From: Paenibacillus polymyxa
GTDB lineage: Bacteria; Bacillota; Bacilli; Paenibacillales; Paenibacillaceae
Direction: 5' to 3'
NCBI RefSeq assembly: GCF_001719045.1
Contig: NZ_CP015423.1
Coordinates: 3,629,501 to 3,693,500 of the forward strand
DNA: 64,000 nt
Shown one piece after another: positions 29,789-38,717 of the stretch. Within the stretch, counting starts at the first letter, position 1. Each line of letters opens with the position of its first letter. A program made the position numbers and the translations under genes. The notes below the pieces were generated by a model. It made no database searches, was not told the DNA's origin, and saw only the letters and a program-made list of their open reading frames with translations.

Positions 29789-29814
29789 GTTTCATTAGAT
29801 GAAACATGATTTCA
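29789..29814. promoter_or_regulatory. Two overlapping operator-like palindromes in the acnA leader
   Basis: GTTTCA-TTAGA-TGAAAC at 29789-29805 has the same arms and spacing as the palindrome at the IclR gene start point. It overlaps a second repeat, TGAAA-CATGA-TTTCA, at 29800-29814. Both lie just downstream of the predicted acnA start point. Confidence 0.5.
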
Positions 29815-29834
29815 AAATGATTGCTTTTGGATTA

Positions 29835-29863
29835 AGTATACCGTTTTCAGACGGTTCCGTAAA
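29835..29863 (-). promoter_or_regulatory. Promoter of acnA, with a cre-like overlap
   Basis: On the minus strand TTTACG (29863-29858) and TATACT (29840-29835) are 17 bases apart. A 12-of-14 match to the CcpA cre site (TGAAAACGGTATAC) covers the -10 element. CcpA control of aconitase is known in Bacillus, but this match is imperfect. Confidence 0.5.
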
Positions 29864-30062
29864 GTTTTTTTGGCCTAAATGATGCGTTGCAGATTGGAAA
29901 ATAAAACGTTCCGCTCCCTCGCGTTTCGATGTTCATACCAAGCTTTAGAGATTCATACTTATAGATAGAGAGCATTTCAGACCAGAGAGGCAAGAAAGGA
30001 AGTTATTCATCATTCCGGTTATCCCCGGAAAAGGATAGCGGGACGAATATGGAGGGATTGGG

Positions 30063-31058
30063 ATGGGGGAGCGGGAATGGAAACAGGCCCTTTTTTCTTA
30101 CGTGAATCAATACAATCGCAGTGAAGTGAATGGTGTACCGCAGCCGGATGAGTATCTGGAGGTGGGTCAGCGGATGGAACGAGCAGCACGTGCGGCCAGA
30201 TTGGAGCAGTGGTACAACGAACGGGATGCTGTTCCCCTACGCAGCGAGACACGCGCCAAGCCGCTACGAATGGTGCAGGATACCCCGGATGAGGCTGTGG
30301 TAGATGTACAACTGCATGTCCGACTCTTTTATGAGAAGGGTGGGATGACTCACCGGGAGGATCGGATCGAACGGGAGCGTCTGACGTTCACACGCGAGGG
30401 TGAAGCCTGGCAGGTAGCGAGAATTGAGCGCGATCCGGCAGAAAGGAAGCCAGCGGGGGGAGAGGTTCCTTTTGAACAGGCTTCGTTTAATCAAGGAGGA
30501 AATCTGCCGCTGCTGAATCGCGGTGTGCTGGGCTTCGGCTCATCAGCACGTCCCAGCCGATATCGCCGCGAAGAAGCAGCGGCCTATGCAGATCAGTGGT
30601 GGGATAGCTTTAATCCGGAGTTTGAAGGTTTTGATGTGGATTGCACCAATTATATCTCGCAATGCCTCTTTGCAGGGGGAGCACCGATCCACTATACTGG
30701 TAAAAGAGAATCGGGCTGGTGGTATAAAGGACGGGTCGCCGGAAATGAGCTGTGGAGCTACAGTTGGGCAGTTTCCAACAGTCTGGAGCGGTATTTGGGC
30801 TCCAGCTCATGGGGGTTGACCGCTGAGCAGGTGAGTCGCCCAGAGCAGCTCATGTTGGGGGACGTCATTTTTTACGATTGGGATGGTGACGGAACCTTCC
30901 AGCACAGCACGGTGGTCACGGCCTTTGATGCGGGCGGCATGCCGCTAGTCAATGCACATACGGTAAGCTCCAGACATCGTTATTGGGACTATAAAAATTC
31001 GTATGCGTGGACGGACAACACGGTATATCGCTTTTATCACATCGCCGACTATTTTTAA
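30063..31058 (+). CDS. Amidase-domain (Amidase_6) protein
   Basis: A 331-residue protein. The C-terminal half (about 165-331) carries the putative amidase domain: Cys in DVDCTNYISQCLFAGG, His in FQHSTVVTAF, and an ending HRYWDYKNSYAW...FYHIADYF. These proteins are thought to be papain-like hydrolases acting on cell wall or peptides. The N-terminal half is charged and has no clear signal peptide, so the location is uncertain. The ATG at 30063 has GGAGGG upstream. It is followed by ddl after 73 bases. Confidence 0.85.
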   Translation: MGEREWKQALFSYVNQYNRSEVNGVPQPDEYLEVGQRMERAARAARLEQWYNERDAVPLRSETRAKPLRMVQDTPDEAVVDVQLHVRLFYEKGGMTHREDRIERERLTFTREGEAWQVARIERDPAERKPAGGEVPFEQASFNQGGNLPLLNRGVLGFGSSARPSRYRREEAAAYADQWWDSFNPEFEGFDVDCTNYISQCLFAGGAPIHYTGKRESGWWYKGRVAGNELWSYSWAVSNSLERYLGSSSWGLTAEQVSRPEQLMLGDVIFYDWDGDGTFQHSTVVTAFDAGGMPLVNAHTVSSRHRYWDYKNSYAWTDNTVYRFYHIADYF

Positions 31059-31131
31059 ATGAGATGGTGGATAACAGGTACAGTGATGCAAATCAGTCAC
31101 AATGACGAAAGCAGGAAAGCGGAGGATAGGC

Positions 31132-32220
31132 ATGGCAAATCAAAAATTGACCGTAGGGCTAGTGTACGGTGGCAAATCGGGCGAACATGAGGTTTCGCTG
31201 CAAACGGCGTATGCGGTAATGAACGCTTTTAACTATGAGAAATACGAGATTATTCCTTTTTATATTACGAAGGCTGGCGATTGGCGTAGAGGGGCGCTAT
31301 TAAGCGCTCCTCTGGCTTCTGTAGAGCAATTGAAGCTGGAACGCGCAGAGGGCGGCACCAAGGCGGCATTAGATACATTGTTCGGCAAGCTGTACGGAGA
31401 GCAGACGCTGGATGTACTGTTTCCGTTGCTGCACGGTACCTTTGGCGAGGACGGAACGATTCAGGGTCTGTTCGAAATGGCGGATATGCCTTATGTCGGT
31501 GCAGGAGTGCTGGCTTCGGCAGCAGGTATGGATAAAGGCGTCATGAAGAAGCTGTTTGAGCATGCAGGATTGCCGCAAGTGAAATACTGTTATTTTAATA
31601 GTACACAGTGGGTCCAAACCAGTCATGATCTGGTACGTAACATGGAAACCGAGCTAGGTTATCCTTGCTTTGTCAAACCGGCCAATCTGGGATCCAGTGT
31701 GGGTATTTCCAAAGCCAGTAACCGAGAAGAGCTGGAAAAGGCTGTAGATCTGGCTTTGCAATTTGACCTAAAGGTGATTGTCGAGGAGTACGTCGATGCC
31801 CGTGAGATTGAGGTCAGCGTACTGGGCAATGATGAGCCGATTGCCTCGGTACCGGGTGAAATTGTATCGTCGAGTGATTATTACGATTACGCTGCCAAAT
31901 ATACGGATGGCCAATCGGAAATGCTTATTCCGGCACCGTTGGATGAGGAAGTGGCAGATCGTATTCGTGAAGCCGCATTGCAAGCATTCCGCGCTCTGGA
32001 AGGCTGCGGGATTTCCCGTGCCGATTTCTTCGTCAGACGCTCGGACGGACATATCCTTATTAATGAAGTGAATACAATGCCTGGCTTTACACCGTTCAGT
32101 ATGTATCCATTGCTGTGGAGAGAAACTGGCGTATCCTATGCAAGTCTGCTGGACCGCATGATTGCTCTTGCACTGGAGCGTTATGAGCGCAGATCCGCAC
32201 TGCACTACGAGAACTCATAA
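31132..32220 (+). CDS. ddl: D-alanine--D-alanine ligase
   Basis: Makes the D-Ala-D-Ala dipeptide for peptidoglycan. It has 362 residues from the ATG at 31132, with GGAGG upstream. The N-terminal motif GGKSGEHEVSLQTA, the middle LLHGTFGEDGTIQG, and the ATP-grasp ending INEVNTMPGFTPFSMYP are all conserved. The omega loop contains a Tyr (SSDYYDYAAKY), typical of enzymes making D-Ala-D-Ala and not D-Ala-D-Lac. Confidence 0.96.
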   Translation: MANQKLTVGLVYGGKSGEHEVSLQTAYAVMNAFNYEKYEIIPFYITKAGDWRRGALLSAPLASVEQLKLERAEGGTKAALDTLFGKLYGEQTLDVLFPLLHGTFGEDGTIQGLFEMADMPYVGAGVLASAAGMDKGVMKKLFEHAGLPQVKYCYFNSTQWVQTSHDLVRNMETELGYPCFVKPANLGSSVGISKASNREELEKAVDLALQFDLKVIVEEYVDAREIEVSVLGNDEPIASVPGEIVSSSDYYDYAAKYTDGQSEMLIPAPLDEEVADRIREAALQAFRALEGCGISRADFFVRRSDGHILINEVNTMPGFTPFSMYPLLWRETGVSYASLLDRMIALALERYERRSALHYENS

Positions 32221-32227
32221 ACGAAAC

Positions 32228-32256
32228 AAAGGGGAGCTGATCACTCTCCTTTTTGT
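32228..32256 (+). terminator. Terminator after ddl
   Basis: AAAGGGGAG and CTCTCCTTTTT form a short hairpin around CTGATCA. Confidence 0.7.
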
Positions 32257-32321
32257 TCATATATAAGGCACATACTTGAGCATTTCACTAAACCCTTAAT
32301 GATGAAAGGTGGCAGCTACAC

Positions 32322-32645
32322 ATGGGCTTTCAAACTGAATTTAACTCCGTGTGCAAATTCAAGAGCGAACAAGAACTATACGAACTGCTGGAATACGGAC
32401 GTGGCAAAATGGTTAAATCCGGGCTGCGCGTGTTTCCGACAGGCCAGAAGGTCATCGCTTACAACGTGGACAACGTGGCAGTAGCCATCGTGCAGATTAT
32501 GGGCTGTATCGCCGAAATTAATTTCCAAGGCGATGAAGTGACCGAAGTTGAAATGATCCTCATTCGTAAGCTGAATGATGAGGAATCAAGAATTCAGACC
32601 GCATTGGCGGATGAAATGTTTTTTGGAGCACAGCAGCAATCCTAG
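32322..32645 (+). CDS. Small conserved hypothetical protein, 107 residues
   Basis: Soluble protein without membrane segments. It opens MGFQTEFNSVCKFKSEQELY and appears to be an alpha/beta protein with a central hydrophobic strand (NVAVAIVQIMGCIAEI) and an acidic end (EVTEVEMILIRKLNDEESRIQ). The family was not recognised with confidence. GAAAGGTGG lies upstream of the ATG. It stands alone between ddl and uvsE. Confidence 0.7.
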   Translation: MGFQTEFNSVCKFKSEQELYELLEYGRGKMVKSGLRVFPTGQKVIAYNVDNVAVAIVQIMGCIAEINFQGDEVTEVEMILIRKLNDEESRIQTALADEMFFGAQQQS

Positions 32646-32783
32646 CTGTTTTCTTCTTGCAATTTGTGCGATAACACCGAATCAGCAGGTGCATTTCCGG
32701 GTATGATCAGTAGAAAAGGGGTTTAGGTCACTGAACCAAAGCGACCTTACCATCTACTGCGACTGCTGAAAGGAAGACACTCT

Positions 32784-33785
32784 ATGATCGTAAGGTTCGG
32801 TTATGTAGCCATGTCGGTTACCGTTCAAAATGCATCCCCCTCTAAAACCATGACATTGAGCAGCTTTAACAAGATTGGAGACCGAGAAGCTGCAATCCGC
32901 AAGCTAGAACGGATAGCAGCCGAAAATCTCCATAATACTTTGAGGCTGCTGCGCCATAATCGCGCGAGTGATATCCAGGTCTATCGTTTCTCATCCAAGC
33001 TGATTCCGCTCGCGACCCATCAGGATCTGCGGGATTGGGACCCTTTTCAGGCGCTCGCTGCTGACTTTGCAGAGGTTGGGAACTATGTCAGGGCGAATAA
33101 GATGAGGGTATCGTTTCACCCCGATCATTTTACAGTGTTAAGCACTCCCCGTCCTGAGGTGTTGCAGAGCTCCATTAATGATCTGAAGTACCACAAAGCG
33201 ATGCTGGAGGCCATGGGACTGGGTGCCGAAGCTAAGAACAACATTCATATTGGTGGTGCATACGGAGATAAGGTGACCTCAGGCCAGCGTTTTGTAGAGC
33301 AGGTTAGTGCTCTGGATCTTTCGTTAAGAGAACGGTTAACGCTGGAAAATGATGATAAAACATTCAATGCGGTGGAAACGCTGGAGGCTTGCAAATTGAC
33401 GGGGTTACCGATGGTTCTCGATATTCATCATCAATGGGTGAATAATGAGGGGGAAAAGCCGTGGGAGCTATGGCCGGATATTTTGGATACCTGGAAAGGG
33501 GAATTGGCCCAAGCCGGATCTTCTGTGGATCATCCATTGCCGCCCAAAATCCATGCGTCCAGCCCCAAAAGTGAAAAAGATCCCCGGGGCCATGCGGACG
33601 GTGTTCTAGTGGAGCCGTTGCTTACCTTTTTGCGCAATATTGCCGGATATACGGATCGGATTGATGTCATGCTTGAAGCCAAACTTAAGGATGAAGCGTT
33701 ATTCGGGTTGATGAATGAACTGCGCCTTCAGGAAGCTAATGGGGTTAAAGTGCTGGATGGAGCTTCCGTAGAAATTATGCCTTAG
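32784..33785 (+). CDS. uvsE: UV damage endonuclease UvsE
   Basis: Nicks DNA 5' to UV photoproducts, starting an excision repair route separate from UvrABC and known in spore formers. It has 333 residues with a TIM-barrel fold. Family segments include VRFGYVAMS, RVSFHPDHFTVLSTP, LENDDKTFN and DIHHQW, which hold the metal-binding His, Glu and Asp residues. An AAAGGAAG site precedes the ATG. Single gene. Confidence 0.93.
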   Translation: MIVRFGYVAMSVTVQNASPSKTMTLSSFNKIGDREAAIRKLERIAAENLHNTLRLLRHNRASDIQVYRFSSKLIPLATHQDLRDWDPFQALAADFAEVGNYVRANKMRVSFHPDHFTVLSTPRPEVLQSSINDLKYHKAMLEAMGLGAEAKNNIHIGGAYGDKVTSGQRFVEQVSALDLSLRERLTLENDDKTFNAVETLEACKLTGLPMVLDIHHQWVNNEGEKPWELWPDILDTWKGELAQAGSSVDHPLPPKIHASSPKSEKDPRGHADGVLVEPLLTFLRNIAGYTDRIDVMLEAKLKDEALFGLMNELRLQEANGVKVLDGASVEIMP

Positions 33786-33950
33786 AAAGTAGCATTTTGC
33801 GGATAAAGCTCCCATTTAGAGAAACTTTATGCAGATTATTGTGTATACTAGAATGTGTAAACTAGCAAACTTGTACTGAAACAGAGATGGTTAAGAGACT
33901 GTGTTGTAGAGCAGCTTCGTAAACCACGTAACAATGATATAGAAAGTAGA

Positions 33951-34826
33951 GTGAACACGTTGAACGAAAATGAAAACGAAAAGGTTCCCTATATCGTATC
34001 AGGAAAAAGCTATACTGCCGTGGCTATTAACGCGGCATCCAAAGCCGGGGAATGGATTAAAAGCAGGCTGGGAACTGTTGAACATTTGAATACCAAACAG
34101 TCTCCTACGGATCTAGTGACCGAGGTAGATAAAGGTGCAGAGCAGATGATTCGCAGACTGATTCTGACCCATTTTCCCGATCATGCTATTTTGGGTGAAG
34201 AGGGTGTAGAGCCGGGAGCCGAAGCTTCGGCCCGCGCATTAGAGGCTGCCCGTGAAGAGGAATATCTATGGATTATTGATCCGGTAGATGGGACTACCAA
34301 TTTTGTGCACAGTCTGCCGTATTACAGTGTGTCAATTGCCTTGGCCCATCGTGGAGAGGTGATTGTCGGGGTTATTTATGATCCATCCCGTGATGAAATG
34401 TTTGTAGCAGAAAAAGGAAAAGGCGCATATGTACATGGCAATCGCATGCAAGCATCGAGAGAAGAAACACTGGGAGATAGTCTGGTGTGCGTCGGCTTCC
34501 CGCCGGATCGTACGTATGCACAACCGCTAAATATGAAAATTACGCAGGTTCTTACACCTCAGGTACGCGGCATTCGGGCGCTGGGCTCGGCAGCATTGCA
34601 TCTGGCTTATGTAGCATCAGGACGGCTGTCGGCCTATTGCGAAATTGGTTTGAATGCGTGGGATGTGGCAGCGGGCGCTTTGCTGGTGCAGGAATCAGGC
34701 GGCACCATTACCGATACATTGGGCAGACCTTATGACCTGAGTGTACGGCATATTGCAGCGACGAATACAGCTATTCATTCTCAACTTATTCAAGTGCTGA
34801 AAGAAGCAGACGCAACCGGATTATAA
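33951..34826 (+). CDS. Inositol monophosphatase family phosphatase
   Basis: A 291-residue magnesium-dependent phosphatase. Metal ligands are visible in GEEGVEPG and in WIIDPVDGTTNFVHSLPYYSVSIAL, and the closing motif NAWDVAAGALLVQESGG is complete. Members act on inositol phosphate, 3'-phosphoadenosine phosphate or fructose-1,6-bisphosphate. Which of these applies cannot be told here. GTG start at 33951; a TTG at 33960 is an alternative, and neither has a strong ribosome binding site. Confidence 0.9.
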   Translation: MNTLNENENEKVPYIVSGKSYTAVAINAASKAGEWIKSRLGTVEHLNTKQSPTDLVTEVDKGAEQMIRRLILTHFPDHAILGEEGVEPGAEASARALEAAREEEYLWIIDPVDGTTNFVHSLPYYSVSIALAHRGEVIVGVIYDPSRDEMFVAEKGKGAYVHGNRMQASREETLGDSLVCVGFPPDRTYAQPLNMKITQVLTPQVRGIRALGSAALHLAYVASGRLSAYCEIGLNAWDVAAGALLVQESGGTITDTLGRPYDLSVRHIAATNTAIHSQLIQVLKEADATGL

Positions 34827-34863
34827 TTCTACGTAGAACATCATCATGAAGGAGGAAATCGCG

Positions 34864-35106
34864 ATGAGCCAATCCGAAGAATTGGAACGCCAGCTCAGTG
34901 AACTGCTGACGGAAGGCGAAATTCGTGAGAATGAGGCCCAGAAGCGGGAAAGACTCAGTCCTAAATATGAGGTGCGGGTTCAGACTCATATCGATCCCAT
35001 TGTTGAGGAGACACGTAAATACCGGAGTATGGCACGGGAACTTGATGACCGATACGACGAATATATGAGCAAGGCGGACAAATCGAAACCAACCGATCAA
35101 CGCTAA
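34864..35106 (+). CDS. Small charged hypothetical protein, 80 residues
   Basis: Highly charged, probably helical protein (many Glu, Arg, Asp). A perfect AAGGAGG site lies before the ATG at 34864; the frame opens further up at 34846, inside that site. It is 37 bases after the phosphatase gene and is followed by a terminator-like hairpin, so it is probably the last gene of that transcript. No known family was recognised. Confidence 0.7.
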   Translation: MSQSEELERQLSELLTEGEIRENEAQKRERLSPKYEVRVQTHIDPIVEETRKYRSMARELDDRYDEYMSKADKSKPTDQR

Positions 35107-35112
35107 GCAAAT

Positions 35113-35156
35113 ACAAATACCTCTTGCCGAATGACCAAGGCATGGGGTATTTTGTA
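35113..35156 (+). terminator. Terminator before the pectin operon
   Basis: AATACC-C-GCC pairs with GGC-G-GGTATT, with small bulges, followed by TTTTGT. The first possible ATG of the next frame (35156) falls right at its end. Confidence 0.6.
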
Positions 35157-35221
35157 TGATATATAAAGTTTTCTCCATTTTGGGCTGGACCGGGCAGGAT
35201 GAGCGAAGGAGGCGACATTCA

Positions 35222-37003
35222 CTGATTACCTACTTTAAAAGCGCTTACAAAAATGCTGGAATCCATCATAAAATGGTACTGCTGATTACGGTGCTTATGC
35301 TGGTTAATTTTGCAGTTGTTGCAGTCATACTTAAGTACGTATTTCATATTTATGATAATCAAATGTACAAAAAAACATCCGAAGTACTCAATATTTCTTC
35401 AATCGGCATAGAAAATGAGCTGAAGGATGTGGAAAAAGTTACTTTCAAGGTAACAACGGACGAGCAGCTTCAACGTTATTTGCTGCAATTGGAAAAGGAA
35501 ACGTCACCTTATACCAAAATGGTGCTGCGTAAAAAAATAACGAATAGGCTCGTCGCCTTTGCCGGCTCTGAGACCTATGTCTATTCTATGATAGTAATCG
35601 ATAAAGAGGGACAGGTCATGAGCGCGGGCAACCGCGAAGGTATTCCCCAGGAGCTTCGATCCACCCTGTCGGAGCTGGCAGACGAACATGACGGTTCCAA
35701 TGCATGGTATGCGGCAGGTCATTCCTCCTTGCTGGCAGCTCGGCAGTTCAAATCCTTTACCGATTCCAATTTTACACTGAATGGGCTCGGAACGCTTGCG
35801 ATTCGTGTGCGAATTGACCGGATTGTAGCGGATCGTGTGCAGACCTCCGGCCGTGACGGACAACTGATGATTACAGATGGAAGACGGATGATTTATCCCG
35901 AAACACCACTTTTGAGTGAGAGTGATATCCAGGCGGAGCTTGGCCGAAAGCAGCCTTACGGGATTGCGACCTACTCAGGAGGAACCTTTTTCGCTGCTCA
36001 AATCAAATCCTCTTATACGGGGTGGACGTATTTGCATATGACCCCCTTCGATGATATGTTTCGCAGTATTACGATCATTAAAGAAGTTGTAAGCGCTATT
36101 TTTGTAATTATGCTTCTTATCGCATTGGCACTGGGGGCTAGGTTGTCAGGGAGCATTACCAAACCGATTGTTCAATTAATTCAGAACATGCGTAAAATAG
36201 AAAAAGGCGATCTCGACCGTTTGGAAGAAGAAGCACTTGGCGCGGTCCCCCTTTCCACACAGGATGAGGTAGGCTTGTTACATCGGACATATAAGAAAAT
36301 GATTCGCCGCATTCGTGAGCTCATTAATGAGAATGTTGCCAAGCAGCTATTACTGCGGGAAACAGAGCTAAAGGCATTACAGGCACAGATTAATCCACAC
36401 TTTTTATACAACACGCTGGAATCCGTGAACTGGCTCGCCAAGGCCAATAAGCAGGATCGGATTTCAGAGATGGTGGAAGCACTTGCTTTTCTATTGCGTA
36501 GTGCGGTCAGTTTTGAAGAGCAGCTGATTCCGCTTCGAAAAGAACTGGATATTGTAAGGAGCTACGTAACGATCCAAAAAACACGTTTTGATGAACGTCT
36601 CGTTTTCCATCTGGATGTCCCGGAAGAACTGATGGATGCACAAATTCCGAAGCTAACGCTTCAGCCCTTGGTGGAGAATGCCATTCATTATGCGCTGGAG
36701 CCGCGAATTGAACCCTGTCGGATTGCTATTATTGCGAGAGAAAGCGAGGGGGCTTTATTTCTACGAGTTGAAGATGACGGACCCGGAATGACGCCGGATT
36801 TCTTGGAAAAGCTGCGGAGCGGGCAGGTCCTGACTCGTGGGCAGGGCATTGGACTTACGAATATTCAGGAACGGATTAACCTGACATTTGGTACATCTTG
36901 GGGGATAGAGCTGCATAGCGAGTCAGGAACAGGAACGTCGATTCATGTCTGTATTCCATATGTGAAAGGGGATCAGGGTCGTGTACAAGGTGCTACTGGT
37001 TGA
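35222..37003 (+). CDS. yesM: YesM-type sensor histidine kinase of the pectin operon
   Basis: Membrane sensor of about 593 residues. Order: one membrane segment, an extracellular dCACHE-like sensing region (about 45-290), a second membrane segment, a HAMP domain, a His_kinase domain (QAQINPHFLYNTLESVNWLA) and an ATPase domain (DDGPGM, GIGLTNIQERI). The track start at 35156 lies in a terminator tail. A perfect AAGGAGG at 35206-35212 points instead to a CTG at 35222 or ATT at 35225, so the start may be non-standard. A cre-like sequence at 35236-35249 overlaps the first codons. It pairs with the next gene and probably senses a pectin fragment. Confidence 0.88.
   Translation: MITYFKSAYKNAGIHHKMVLLITVLMLVNFAVVAVILKYVFHIYDNQMYKKTSEVLNISSIGIENELKDVEKVTFKVTTDEQLQRYLLQLEKETSPYTKMVLRKKITNRLVAFAGSETYVYSMIVIDKEGQVMSAGNREGIPQELRSTLSELADEHDGSNAWYAAGHSSLLAARQFKSFTDSNFTLNGLGTLAIRVRIDRIVADRVQTSGRDGQLMITDGRRMIYPETPLLSESDIQAELGRKQPYGIATYSGGTFFAAQIKSSYTGWTYLHMTPFDDMFRSITIIKEVVSAIFVIMLLIALALGARLSGSITKPIVQLIQNMRKIEKGDLDRLEEEALGAVPLSTQDEVGLLHRTYKKMIRRIRELINENVAKQLLLRETELKALQAQINPHFLYNTLESVNWLAKANKQDRISEMVEALAFLLRSAVSFEEQLIPLRKELDIVRSYVTIQKTRFDERLVFHLDVPEELMDAQIPKLTLQPLVENAIHYALEPRIEPCRIAIIARESEGALFLRVEDDGPGMTPDFLEKLRSGQVLTRGQGIGLTNIQERINLTFGTSWGIELHSESGTGTSIHVCIPYVKGDQGRVQGATG
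35236..35249 (+). promoter_or_regulatory. cre-like site inside the start of yesM
   Basis: TAAAAGCGCTTACA matches 13 of 14 positions of the CcpA consensus TGWAANCGNTNWCA. It lies within the first codons of the kinase, where bound CcpA could block transcription. Confidence 0.5.
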
Positions 37004-38543
37004 TGATGAGCGTATGATTTTGGAAGGCATATCACAGGTGGTTGATTGGGGTAAAGCGGGAACGAGATTGGTTGGTACGGCACGTAACGGGATTGAGGCT
37101 TATGATCAGATTCAGGCCAGCCCGCCTGATTTTGTGATTAGCGACATCTCTATGCCTGGATTGGACGGCATCGGACTGGTTGCCAAAACGACGGAGCATT
37201 TTCCAGACGTCCGTTTCATTCTGTTGTCTGGTTACAAAGATTTTGATTATGCCTGTCGGGCCATGCAATACGGGGTGAAGCACTACTTGTTGAAGCCATG
37301 CAATGAGCGGCAAATTCATGAGGCTCTGACCGAGTTGGGGCAGGAGCGGGAGGAGCAGGAAGAACGCAAGCAGTTTGTAAACCGGATGAAGCTAGATTTT
37401 CAGCGTATGCTGCCTCATGTGAAGGAACACTTTTTGAAGGAGTTTATTTCCTATAAAACTTACGGTAGCCGTGATATCGCATTTTATGAGCGGTTATTCG
37501 GAATTGAATTGCAAGATAAGCAGGTTCGAATGCTGCTGCTGCGGGTGGAGGAATCCCATGAGCCGGAGCATTTGTTTGCATTGCAAAATATAGCGGCAGA
37601 TTTGATGGATAATGTCTTGCTCAGTACGACCATGCAGGGGCAATTGCTCATCGTGCTGGAAAGTGAGGAGGATGACACGTCACGGTTTATGAAACAGATT
37701 GAAGCGGTACGTGCGACATTTCATCGCTTTTACAAGCTGGAGGTAACAGTCGCAGTTAGTGAGTCGGATAGTATGCAGCATTCACGGGGGATGTACCGGG
37801 AGACACTGCATTGTATGAATCACCGTTTTTACACCGGGGAGGGCAGTTTGATTACGAAGGAGGATTTAGCGGCTGAGGATACCCGGGAGATGGCAGATTT
37901 GGAGCTGGACGAGGAGAAGTTCGGTCTGCTAATCAAGGCTGGAAATACGGTGGAGGTTGCACAGGAAGTGGATCGGTTGTTCGGTATTCTGTCCCGGATG
38001 AAGCTGGAAATCTCCGTGACCCGCTCCTATGTGCTTCAGCTCTATGCCGCTATGATCCGTATATGCCCTGAAGAAGAGCGTGCGGCGTTTACGAGCCGAA
38101 TGGTGGTGCTGGCAGAGCAAAAAACGCTGGCATGTCTCAAATCTTTTGTACAGGAAGCTGCCGAACGAATGACCGCAATCTATTATAAAAGTAATGTGTA
38201 TCGCCAATCTTCCACCGTTGATAAAATGATCACTATTATTGAGCAAAACTACAGAAAATCCGATCTGTCGCTGAACGGAGTGGCAGGTCAAATGCTGTAT
38301 ATGAATTCCGACTACTTAGGAAAAATTTTCAAAAAAGTGACAGGCGAAAACTTTTCACACTACGTCAATCGTTATCGGATCGAACGTGCGGCTGAGCATA
38401 TTCGAGAGACCGGAGACGTGAAGGTGTTTGAGCTGGCCGAATGGTTCGGCTTCGGTGGGAACGCGCAATATTTTAGCCAGGTGTTCAAAAAGTGGGCGGG
38501 TATGACGCCTTCCGAGTATATTAAATCACATGAACGGGGATGA
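36981..38543 (+). CDS. yesN: YesN-type response regulator with AraC DNA-binding domain
   Basis: A 520-residue regulator. The receiver domain (1 to about 120) has Asp in FVISDISMPGLDG and Lys in HYLLKPCNE. A long middle region follows, then a C-terminal AraC pair of helix-turn-helix motifs (LSLNGVAGQMLYMNSDYLGKIF and VFELAEWFGFGGNAQYFSQVF) ending TPSEYI. GTG start overlapping the kinase gene by 23 bases, so the two are translationally coupled. It probably activates the transport and enzyme genes that follow. Confidence 0.92.
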   Translation: MYKVLLVDDERMILEGISQVVDWGKAGTRLVGTARNGIEAYDQIQASPPDFVISDISMPGLDGIGLVAKTTEHFPDVRFILLSGYKDFDYACRAMQYGVKHYLLKPCNERQIHEALTELGQEREEQEERKQFVNRMKLDFQRMLPHVKEHFLKEFISYKTYGSRDIAFYERLFGIELQDKQVRMLLLRVEESHEPEHLFALQNIAADLMDNVLLSTTMQGQLLIVLESEEDDTSRFMKQIEAVRATFHRFYKLEVTVAVSESDSMQHSRGMYRETLHCMNHRFYTGEGSLITKEDLAAEDTREMADLELDEEKFGLLIKAGNTVEVAQEVDRLFGILSRMKLEISVTRSYVLQLYAAMIRICPEEERAAFTSRMVVLAEQKTLACLKSFVQEAAERMTAIYYKSNVYRQSSTVDKMITIIEQNYRKSDLSLNGVAGQMLYMNSDYLGKIFKKVTGENFSHYVNRYRIERAAEHIRETGDVKVFELAEWFGFGGNAQYFSQVFKKWAGMTPSEYIKSHERG

Positions 38544-38635
38544 GCTGATGGCCCCCACTGTTTTTTAAACCTAGGAAACCTGATTTGTGTATTCCAATGT
38601 TTCTCTGCTTTTGGGAAAATAACAACAGGAGCTAA

Positions 38636-38649
38636 TGTAAACGCTATCA
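38636..38649 (+). promoter_or_regulatory. Full-consensus cre site before the sugar-binding protein gene
   Basis: TGTAAACGCTATCA fits every position of the CcpA consensus TGWAANCGNTNWCA. It lies 69 bases before the start of the binding-protein gene, in the gap after yesN. It predicts carbon catabolite repression of the uptake and hydrolase genes. Confidence 0.75.
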
Positions 38650-38717
38650 AAATTGCGTAAATGCGTTGTCACTCGTGATTTGGCTCCTTTCTAGAACAGC
38701 GAAAAGGGGAGAGATAG

